Assembly: GCA_025060275.1 (NCBI GenBank)
Contig: JANXCJ010000001.1
Location: 2,792-39,630, forward strand
DNA length: 36,839 nucleotides
Reading direction: 5' to 3'
DNA from: Bacteroidia bacterium
Lineage (GTDB): Bacteria > Bacteroidota > Bacteroidia > SpSt-205
Shown here: one piece after another, positions 16,925 through 23,542 of the stretch
How the letters are laid out: each line of letters opens with the position of its first letter
How positions within the stretch are numbered: the first letter of the stretch is position 1
Notes under the pieces: model-generated
Told to the model about the DNA's origin: nothing
What the model saw: the letters and a program-made list of their open reading frames with translations, nothing else
Database searches by the model: none
Translations under genes and position numbers: made by a program

Positions 16925-17884
16925 CTAAGTAGTCTTCCTCAAGAAGTTTTGGCGATCATAAAGTAGCCGATCTAAGGCATATTTGCTAATTACATAGGTA
17001 AAGTAAGGCGAATGAAGAAGCCTCACATAATAGTGGAGCGTACTTGTAGGGTGCGGATAGACTATCCAGTGGTAAGTTTTACCCGACCAAAGGAAAACGC
17101 GCATTTCTGCAAGAGGGCTGAGCCCCTTCAGAGAGTCAGGAGAGATTAATTCATCTGCATAAAACTTCCCTGCATAAGCTAAAAGATACTGAGCCACTTC
17201 AAAGGAGTCTATGGGCTCCCCTGTACTGAGGCGCCAAGGCTCTCCCCTCATAGAACACTCTAAGCGCCAGCTCCTGAGAGGCGCTCCATAAAAGTCCAGC
17301 TGTATAGCTTGTAGGTCTGCTATTCTTGCATCAAAGATGAGATTAGGCTGCCACACACCTATATCTGGGTAATAGCGAGAAGTTACATAGCCTTCTAAGC
17401 CAGGGAGGAATACCTCATAAGGTTGGTCGCTTCCCGGGCGGAGCATGTACGAAGCCTTTTGGTCGGGCGTAGGCCCCCCCACATAAAAAACTTCCTTCTT
17501 ACCATCTTGAAAGTACAAAGACACTTCTATCCTATGGTCCCGTAGAAACTGAAGTACGTTTCGGATAGCAGGGGGAGCCACGGGTGCGCGAGGCATTTGG
17601 GCACTCAAGGTGTGAAGGAGAGTCTTTACAGGTTGAGTAAAAGCTTCCAGCGTATCGCCGATATACCAGGTTCCTTGGCTGCGACGCAGGTCTATTCTGC
17701 GAAAAATCGTATCTCCATGCTTTTCCACCAAGGATATGGCGACTATCGCCCCTGTATCAGGAAAGGAAAACTGCCGAGCTTTTTCGGCTCTTTTCTGCAC
17801 AATCCTATTACCTATGAGTACTATGACTACCCCTGCACCAATTGTCAGGAGTAAAGCTATTGTGCCAAGCGTACTCCGCTTCAT
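16925..17884 (-). CDS. DUF4340 domain protein, GldFG partner
   Basis: About 319 residues from the ATG at 17884, which makes an ATGA overlap with the gldG stop. The longer frame to 17917 adds 11 unconvincing residues. One N-terminal membrane helix (about 5-25) is followed by a periplasmic domain of repeated units: TWYIGDTLEAFTQPVKTLLH resembles the DUF4340 pattern W.l....a....v..ll. DUF4340 proteins are commonly encoded next to gldG-like ABC auxiliary genes in several phyla, where they are thought to belong to the same export complex. Molecular role is not established. Confidence 0.75.
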   Translation of the reverse strand: MKRSTLGTIALLLTIGAGVVIVLIGNRIVQKRAEKARQFSFPDTGAIVAISLVEKHGDTIFRRIDLRRSQGTWYIGDTLEAFTQPVKTLLHTLSAQMPRAPVAPPAIRNVLQFLRDHRIEVSLYFQDGKKEVFYVGGPTPDQKASYMLRPGSDQPYEVFLPGLEGYVTSRYYPDIGVWQPNLIFDARIADLQAIQLDFYGAPLRSWRLECSMRGEPWRLSTGEPIDSFEVAQYLLAYAGKFYADELISPDSLKGLSPLAEMRVFLWSGKTYHWIVYPHPTSTLHYYVRLLHSPYFTYVISKYALDRLLYDRQNFLRKTT

Positions 17885-19572
17885 ACTAAGGGTTTCGCAT
17901 AACGATGCTTCCGCCAAAAATAAAATCCAACCCCTACCCCTATCATAAGGAAAATGGGTAACCCTAAATTGAATACTTGAATACTCAGTGCATGGGCCCT
18001 AACGAAGGCAGGGTCTAAACGGCGCAACTGAATACTTCGACTGCGCACTTGGGTAAGGGCTATTTCTCCGGTAAGATAATCTATGCAGTTCAAGATAAAA
18101 GTAAGATTATCCAAAGGTACGTAGTCGGCGAAACGCCCCTGGACTTCCGCAGGAAGGGCAAACTCTCCGTCTGTAATCCATATAGCTTTGCCTACTAATC
18201 CTGAGCGCGGAAGGTAACGAGCAGTGGGAGGCTTCGGTGCATAATTATCTGTAGGAGGCTCCCTGTCCTGAAAGACCGACTCAAAGTATCCCTCAGTAAG
18301 GACGGCAACGGGACGAAATCCTTTGCCCTTAAAAGCTTCTGGAGCTGGAGGATTTTTGAGAGTGAGGTTAATATCTATCAGCTGCGTACCCTTCACGGAG
18401 CGACTGAAAGGCGAGGTAACCGCCAGAATGGTATGACGAAGCCCCGCTCTGAAGATAGTATCCAAACTGCTTGCATACCTGTACATTACTGCATCTACCG
18501 TACGAGTAATAGGATGGGAGGGGAAGATATAAACTACGGGATAGTACAGCCATTTCTCAGCTCCCCAGAGAGGTCCGTGATAATACCCCCGGATGACCTC
18601 TATATGCCCACAGGATAAATCTTGAACAAGGTCATAAGCTGGGCGCCACCCCCACCGAAAAAATAGATCATCAATATTGAGCTCCCTTAGCTGCGTAAGG
18701 GCACTACCCTCCGTAAGGTTGATGCGATGATAATCCAGAAGCCAGAGTATGCGACCTCCTCGCAAAAGGTACTGCTCAAGCTCATACTTCTCCCGCTCTG
18801 TAAAAGCGCTATCAGGCCCTATTACAATAATAGCAGCGAACCCCTCTCCCACTAAGCGGCGTCTAAGGCTATCAGGAAGGTAAGCCTTGGCAGGTGCTAT
18901 AGCTTGCCCTTCCCGCAGGCTTACAGGAAGGAGCCGGTAGTACCTTTCAAGCTCTGCTTTGAGCTGTGGCATCTGTTCCAGGCTATATTCCCCATGCCGT
19001 GTTAAGAGCCCGAGAATGGGCTTCTCTCCATACACAGTAATCTGGCGCAGAGCAGCAGCTATTTTGTACTCTACTTCCTGCTCGGCTTCTAAGAGGTCTA
19101 TCTCACCTGTAGACCTTAGATTTCCCTTCACTAAATCTACCCAAATATCTTGCTGACCACACTGAACTACCGCAATAGGATACATATATTGCCGGCGTGT
19201 CTCTGTCTGTGAGACACGGACGTTTATGGGAATAGGCTGAACACCCCTCTGCTTGAAGAGCTTGATTACATCAGGATGTTTAGCAGGATTAACGAAAGTG
19301 AAGTTCAGGGGCTTTGGAGAGATGGCTCGCATCTCGGCCAGTAGGGTCTCTATAGCTCGCTTATATCGCTGAATAGGATAGGGAAAATCTCCTTCTAAGT
19401 ACACCGTGATATAGGTAGCTTGCGGGAGATGCTGCAGCAGAGAACGAGTCCCCTCAGAGAGGGTGTATCTCTTATCCTCTGTGAGGTCTATCCGAAAGAA
19501 ATACAGCTGCCCTCCTAAATAAGCCAATACAGAGAGTCCTAAAATTAGTATTACCTGCACCGAAGCCCTCAT
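17881..19572 (-). CDS. gldG: gliding motility-associated ABC transporter auxiliary protein GldG
   Basis: 563 residues. An N-terminal membrane helix (about 6-27) is followed by YFFRIDLTEDKRYTLSEGTRS, the hallmark of GldG and the ABC-type auxiliary family. A large periplasmic domain contains the DUF4350/ABC_transp_aux-like segment FAAIIVIGPDSAFTEREKYE and LRGGRILWLLDYHR. A C-terminal membrane helix (about 537-555) precedes a basic tail. With GldF and GldA it forms an ABC transporter first linked to gliding in Flavobacterium, although homologues occur in non-gliding Bacteroidota. No gldA is in the window. ATGA overlaps couple it to gldF and to the DUF4340 gene. Confidence 0.88.
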   Translation of the reverse strand: MRASVQVILILGLSVLAYLGGQLYFFRIDLTEDKRYTLSEGTRSLLQHLPQATYITVYLEGDFPYPIQRYKRAIETLLAEMRAISPKPLNFTFVNPAKHPDVIKLFKQRGVQPIPINVRVSQTETRRQYMYPIAVVQCGQQDIWVDLVKGNLRSTGEIDLLEAEQEVEYKIAAALRQITVYGEKPILGLLTRHGEYSLEQMPQLKAELERYYRLLPVSLREGQAIAPAKAYLPDSLRRRLVGEGFAAIIVIGPDSAFTEREKYELEQYLLRGGRILWLLDYHRINLTEGSALTQLRELNIDDLFFRWGWRPAYDLVQDLSCGHIEVIRGYYHGPLWGAEKWLYYPVVYIFPSHPITRTVDAVMYRYASSLDTIFRAGLRHTILAVTSPFSRSVKGTQLIDINLTLKNPPAPEAFKGKGFRPVAVLTEGYFESVFQDREPPTDNYAPKPPTARYLPRSGLVGKAIWITDGEFALPAEVQGRFADYVPLDNLTFILNCIDYLTGEIALTQVRSRSIQLRRLDPAFVRAHALSIQVFNLGLPIFLMIGVGVGFYFWRKHRYAKPLV

Positions 19573-20294
19573 GGATGGTACCGAGAAAGTTGAAGCCGTG
19601 CCAAACCTAGTCCCCCTACTATGAGACAGATAAAGTAGAGAATATCTCGGCTATCTACTACTCCTCTACTTATGCTTCGGTAGTGCTCCATGAGACTGAG
19701 CTCTGCCAAGATGCGCTGTAAAACTTTACCCACAGGCAGTTCGGAAGCAAACTCAAATCCTATCAGCCAGACAAAGCCCACGAATAGCCCTATTAGAAAG
19801 GCGATAATAGTGTGGTGTGTAAGAGTAGAAGCCCAGAGGCCCCATGCTGTCAAGCTCAGTCCTAAGGCAAAAAGCCCCAAGTATGCACCCTGGATAGCTC
19901 CGTGATCCACCGCCCATTTAGGCTGAGCTAACCATGCAATACTAGTGTAAAATACAAGGGTAGGGATAAGCGCAAAGGCGAGCACACCCGCTGCCGCTAA
20001 GTATTTTGCTCCAAGAATTTCCCAAGAAGATATCGGTGCTGTAGCTAAGAGCTCATAGGAACCTGTGCGAAATTCATCTGCAAAAGTACGCATGGTAAGG
20101 CTGGGAGCTAAAAAGAGCATAAACCAAGGAGCAATACTAAAGAAAGCATCCATTTCAGCCGCTAAGGTCTGCAGAACGCTCCCCGAAAATACCCATACGA
20201 ATAGCCCCGTCCCTATCAGAAAAATACCCCATACCACATAAGCAATAGAGGAATGAAGAAGGGAGAAAGTTTCTTTTCTCCACAAAGCCAGCAC
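19569..20294 (-). CDS. gldF: gliding motility-associated ABC transporter permease GldF
   Basis: 241-residue permease with about six membrane segments. The layout is that of ABC-2 type permeases: an amphipathic start MLALWRKETFSLLHS, then FADEFRTGSYELLATAPISSWEI between helices 2 and 3, which is the conserved GTxExLLxxPxxxxxx(I/L) element of GldF. Directly followed by gldG with a 4-base overlap. The start is GTG at 20294, supported by a TAAATTTG box ending 7 bases upstream. The region before it carries a perfect 31-base direct repeat that includes the box. Confidence 0.88.
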   Translation of the reverse strand: MLALWRKETFSLLHSSIAYVVWGIFLIGTGLFVWVFSGSVLQTLAAEMDAFFSIAPWFMLFLAPSLTMRTFADEFRTGSYELLATAPISSWEILGAKYLAAAGVLAFALIPTLVFYTSIAWLAQPKWAVDHGAIQGAYLGLFALGLSLTAWGLWASTLTHHTIIAFLIGLFVGFVWLIGFEFASELPVGKVLQRILAELSLMEHYRSISRGVVDSRDILYFICLIVGGLGLARLQLSRYHP

Positions 20295-20297
20295 AGA

Positions 20298-20328
20298 GTT
20301 GCAAATTTAGTAGCATACAAATAGTAGC
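20298..20328. repeat. 31-bp perfect direct repeat, copy 1
   Basis: Lies directly upstream of gldF and includes its -7 box TAAATTTG (minus strand, 20302-20309). Each copy contains two GCTACTA heptamers spaced 14 bases apart. The second copy is at 20365-20395. Confidence 0.9.
20302..20309 (-). promoter_or_regulatory. -7 promoter element TAAATTTG of gldFG
   Basis: Exact TAnnTTTG match ending 7 bases before the GTG start of gldF. Confidence 0.6.
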
Positions 20329-20364
20329 ATAGTACTCCCCGTGATGGCGCGAGACGGAAGTTCG

Positions 20365-20395
20365 GTTGCAAATTTAGTAGCATACAAATAGTAGC
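20365..20395. repeat. 31-bp perfect direct repeat, copy 2
   Basis: Identical to 20298-20328, offset 67 bases. It brings a second minus-strand TAAATTTG (20369-20376) and its right end runs into the plus-strand box TAGCTTTA (20392-20399) of the DUF429 gene. Confidence 0.9.
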
Positions 20396-20399
20396 TTTA
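20392..20399 (+). promoter_or_regulatory. probable -7 element TAGCTTTA of the DUF429 gene
   Basis: One mismatch to TAnnTTTG, ending 8 bases before the ATG at 20408. Confidence 0.45.
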
Positions 20400-20407
20400 T
20401 CATAGGG

Positions 20408-21109
20408 ATGGCTCAGGTCGTAGGTATAGATGGATGTAGAGGGGGCTGGATATGTGCAGAAGTGTGGATTCACAAGAAGTCAGTCAGAAGGATAACTCTC
20501 CAAATATGGCATTCCTTCATGCAGATTATTCAAGCCTACCGCGCTGCCGAAGCGATTGCAGTGGATATTCCCATGGGACTATGGGAGGAAGGTAGAGCAC
20601 GCCTACGCCCTTGCGATCAAGCCGCTCGCCTCAAGCTCAAGGGACGAGCCTCCACAATTTTCACTCCTCCCACTCGCTCTATGTTGAAGGCTCCTGCATA
20701 TGAGCCTTTGCGCAGTGCAGGACTAAGTATCCAAGCCTATAATCTTATACCGCGCATCAGGGAAGTAGATGACCTAATAACTCCCAGCTTACAACAAAAA
20801 ATTTGGGAGTCACATCCAGAGCTTAGCTTCACAGCAATGGTAGGAAGTCCAATCCCCTATTCTAAACATACCAAGATAGGACAATCAGAAAGATGGAAAG
20901 CTCTTGAAGAGAAATTTGGCATAAAGAGTCTCACGGAAATACGGCATTTATTAGGCTCTAATCAATTTCAGAGGGGATTTTGCCTTCACGATGTCTTAGA
21001 CGCCCTGGCTTTGGCATGGAGCGCCCAAAGACGCTTACAAAACAGCGCAGAAGTATGTATGGGTTCTCCTCTGTACGATGCAAAGGGGCTCATGATGGCG
21101 ATTTGTTAA
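20408..21109 (+). CDS. DUF429 family protein (predicted RNase H-like nuclease)
   Basis: 233 residues. The DUF429 motifs are in order: GIDGCRGGWICAEV at the N-terminus, AIAVDIPMGL (about 49-58), CDQAARLKLKGRASTIF with FTPPTR, IQAYNLIPRIREVDD, ESHPELSF, and HDVLDALALAWSA near the end. The acidic residues in GIDG, VDIP, ESHPE and DVLDA fit an RNase H-like metal centre. The family is predicted to be a nuclease but its substrate is not known. It is divergent from gldF and followed after 33 bases by the S74 genes, with which it may share a transcript. Confidence 0.85.
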   Translation: MAQVVGIDGCRGGWICAEVWIHKKSVRRITLQIWHSFMQIIQAYRAAEAIAVDIPMGLWEEGRARLRPCDQAARLKLKGRASTIFTPPTRSMLKAPAYEPLRSAGLSIQAYNLIPRIREVDDLITPSLQQKIWESHPELSFTAMVGSPIPYSKHTKIGQSERWKALEEKFGIKSLTEIRHLLGSNQFQRGFCLHDVLDALALAWSAQRRLQNSAEVCMGSPLYDAKGLMMAIC

Positions 21110-21142
21110 AAAATTTGCTAAGGATATCCAAGATATTAAGTT

Positions 21143-21859
21143 ATGATTCAAAAAATGGTAGTTGGTATCTTGGCTTGTTATTTATGGGCGCAGAATGTGG
21201 GCATAGGTACTACCACACCTATCTGGAATCTAACCGTAATGGTCTCCACCCAGCGCACCATAAGTAATCCAGCGACGGCGGGAATTGGGGTAGTCTCTCC
21301 GATGGCTGAAGGGGACGGCCAGCAAGCTATAATTGCATTGCACTGGTTTAATGCTGCTCTGCCTTATGCTTATCGGCTATGGCTTGGCGACCCAGACGGA
21401 GGATACGGCGTACAAGCTAACGCTCTGGAGCTGTGGGAGTATCCGAACACAAATCCTTGTTGTAGGCCGCGATTTAGGATAGCTCCTACTCGTAACCTAA
21501 ATTACAATCGTCAGCCCGTAACAATTACAGCAAATAACTGGGTAGAGGCCTATGGTTTCAATGTGATCTCCGACTCCTCTCAGAAAGAGCATATCTCACC
21601 TCTACCCTACGGGCTATCAGAATTGTTGCGATTGCATCCCGTAATTTATAAATGGGACCATGAATCCTACGAGTCCCCCCCTCATGTGGGCTTCATAGCC
21701 CAGGAGGTTGGGCAGGTTATACCTGAAGCTATAGTCTCTACACCTGAGGGAACCGTGGGTATAGATGCTGCAGCCCTGACAGCTCTTCTATGCCGTTCCA
21801 TACAAGAACTCGCTAATAGAGTAGAAAGCTTAGAGAAATGGTGGTTACAACGAAAATGA
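21143..21859 (+). CDS. secreted protein with peptidase S74 (endosialidase chaperone) C-terminus, paralogue 1
   Basis: 238 residues. A signal peptide (MIQKMVVGILACYLWAQ) is followed by NVGIGTTTP, the usual opening of such proteins. The centre has GDPDGGYGVQ, then ALELWEYP, then CCRPRFR. The C-terminal S74 domain starts at SDSSQKEHISPLP (the usual SDxxLK dyad region, here SDSSQK) and contains VGFIAQEVGQVIPEA and a final coiled coil. S74 domains act as intramolecular chaperones that trimerise the protein and can then cut themselves off. Because the LK pair is altered, cleavage may be weaker. First of three tandem paralogues. Confidence 0.82.
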   Translation: MIQKMVVGILACYLWAQNVGIGTTTPIWNLTVMVSTQRTISNPATAGIGVVSPMAEGDGQQAIIALHWFNAALPYAYRLWLGDPDGGYGVQANALELWEYPNTNPCCRPRFRIAPTRNLNYNRQPVTITANNWVEAYGFNVISDSSQKEHISPLPYGLSELLRLHPVIYKWDHESYESPPHVGFIAQEVGQVIPEAIVSTPEGTVGIDAAALTALLCRSIQELANRVESLEKWWLQRK

Positions 21860-22614
21860 ATAGGTTTGTCCTCCTGATTATATTTTATTCTGCATTTTGG
21901 GCTTACGCCCAGGAAAGAGTAGGCATAGGCACTGCTCTTCCTAACTTCAACCTAGAGGTATATGTACCCTATCCAAGAATTTCATCAGGAGGCGCTATCC
22001 ATACTTCTAGTGTATGCGTAGCAGCCAATATGCCCCAAGACGGACAACAAGGCATTCTCGCTTATCACTTGTCTAACTCAGCTCTCCCCTATACTTGGCG
22101 CATATGGTACAGTGATCCTGATGGAGGATATGGCGTAGGGCCCCTTAATCTGGAGATATGGGAATATCCTGATCAGTGGGGGGGAGGAAGCTGTTGTCGT
22201 AGCCGCTTTAGAATAGTTACTACTTACCCATCAGTAAATTACAGCTCACTCCCTGTGCAAATAGACAACCAGAATCGCTTTATTGCATATGGATATTCCA
22301 ACATATCAGACGCCAGCCATAAGATAGGAGTACGCCCATTAGAAAGTACTCTCCAACATGTACGCTCCCTCAATCCTGTTATTTTCCACTGGAAAGGCAC
22401 CCCTCATGCACAAATAGGCTTTATAGCCCAAGAGGTTCAGCGCATTTTCCCAGAAGCTGTCAGAGTAGACACCTCATCCTCTCTACTTGCTGTAGATTAT
22501 CCTGCCTTAATTTCCATTCTGACCCGAGCTGCACAAGAGCTTTCCAAAAAAATAGAGGAATTAGAAAAAGCTATTCAAGGGCTCGGGCGAGAACTTTCTG
22601 AGTCTCAAAATTAG
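21856..22614 (+). CDS. secreted protein with peptidase S74 C-terminus, paralogue 2
   Basis: About 252 residues from the ATG at 21856, which forms an ATGA overlap with paralogue 1. An upstream ATG at 21838 only adds six polar residues before the signal peptide (MNRFVLLIIFYSAFWAYAQ). VGIGTALPNFN follows. The core has SDPDGGYGVG, LEIWEYP and SCCRSRFR. The S74 domain begins at SDASHKIGVRPLE and includes IGFIAQEVQRIFPEA, VDYPALISILTRAAQEL and a final coiled coil. Ser and Lys of the SDxxxK region are kept. Probably exported and trimeric. Confidence 0.82.
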   Translation: MNRFVLLIIFYSAFWAYAQERVGIGTALPNFNLEVYVPYPRISSGGAIHTSSVCVAANMPQDGQQGILAYHLSNSALPYTWRIWYSDPDGGYGVGPLNLEIWEYPDQWGGGSCCRSRFRIVTTYPSVNYSSLPVQIDNQNRFIAYGYSNISDASHKIGVRPLESTLQHVRSLNPVIFHWKGTPHAQIGFIAQEVQRIFPEAVRVDTSSSLLAVDYPALISILTRAAQELSKKIEELEKAIQGLGRELSESQN

Positions 22615-22621
22615 TACTGCA

Positions 22622-23404
22622 ATGCGGACCTATATATTTTTATTGGGGAGTTTCTTACTTCTTTCAGCGCAAGAAAATGTAGGTATAGGCACAGCTATTC
22701 CTATTTTCAATATGCATGTGGAGGTCCCATACTCCGTAGCGATTAGCTCTGCAGGTAATGCCGGCATTGGCGTCGTGTCCGACATGATAGCTGACGGTAT
22801 CCAAAGCGACATAGCATTTCATTTGACCAATACAGCTCTTTCGAATGGTCCTTTTTTCAGCTTTTCCAAATGGTCCTTCTGGATGGCCGATCCGAATGGA
22901 GGCTATGGAGTTATAGCTAACAGCTGGGAGATATGGGAATACCCTCCTTCCTCAGGCAATCAATGTTGTCGGCACCGCTTCCGAGTATTGGCAGGAAGTA
23001 CCGCAGCAGGCCCTGCTTATGTAGATGCCAACCAGGAAGTTTATGCCTACGGCTTTATCACCTACTCCGATGCTCGCTTGAAGCAATCTATATACCCCTT
23101 TCCAAAAGGATTAGAATCCCTTTCAGCTCTCCGCCCTGTAAGATACACATGGAAGGATAATAATGTGGAAAGAATAGGCTTTATTGCTCAAGAGGTAGGT
23201 GATGCTCTTCCTCAAGCTCGCATATTCACGACAGATTCATTACAAGGGGTAGATTACATAGCACTCACGGCTGTACTCGTGAATGCTGTACAGGAACTCT
23301 CTCACAAACTAAGCCTCCTTGAGAAAAAGAAGCAAGAGCTGGAAGCCCTATACCAGGCGCGACAAAAAAATCTAAGCCTTCCCCCCAAGCAACCAGGAGA
23401 GTAA
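22622..23404 (+). CDS. secreted protein with peptidase S74 C-terminus, paralogue 3
   Basis: 260 residues, 7 bases after paralogue 2. Signal peptide MRTYIFLLGSFLLLSAQ, then NVGIGTAIPIFN. The core has ADPNGGYGVI, WEIWEYP and QCCRHRFRV. The S74 domain has the canonical YSDARLKQSIYP, then IGFIAQEVGDALPQA, VDYIALTAVLVNAVQEL and a long Lys/Glu-rich coiled coil. Of the three it keeps the best SDxxLK self-cleavage region. The central domain is the same as in the other two but with a Phe-rich insertion (about 78-88). Confidence 0.85.
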   Translation: MRTYIFLLGSFLLLSAQENVGIGTAIPIFNMHVEVPYSVAISSAGNAGIGVVSDMIADGIQSDIAFHLTNTALSNGPFFSFSKWSFWMADPNGGYGVIANSWEIWEYPPSSGNQCCRHRFRVLAGSTAAGPAYVDANQEVYAYGFITYSDARLKQSIYPFPKGLESLSALRPVRYTWKDNNVERIGFIAQEVGDALPQARIFTTDSLQGVDYIALTAVLVNAVQELSHKLSLLEKKKQELEALYQARQKNLSLPPKQPGE

Positions 23405-23542
23405 AATGACTTCATGAGAGTGGCTCCTCATACCCCCCAGTTTAGAAACCTCAAAAACCTTGCGTAAAGATTGGTACGGATAATCCTCTCTACTCTACTG
23501 ACTTTAAAAGCTGGTAGCGTCTAAGGACCTCCCCTATTTCCT

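Noticed and set aside
20298..20395. 31-bp repeats as ends of an insertion element or a CRISPR fragment
   Set aside because: Only two copies with 36 bases between, direct orientation, no transposase or cas gene, and they contain promoter boxes.
21143..23404. S74 genes as prophage tail genes
   Set aside because: Each has a signal peptide, and no other phage gene is nearby; S74 proteins are common as secreted proteins in Bacteroidota.
23405..23542. Terminator between the S74 trio and priA
   Set aside because: Only short stems (such as CCCCT/AGGGG at the end of priA) without a T-run; nothing supportable in this 138-base gap.
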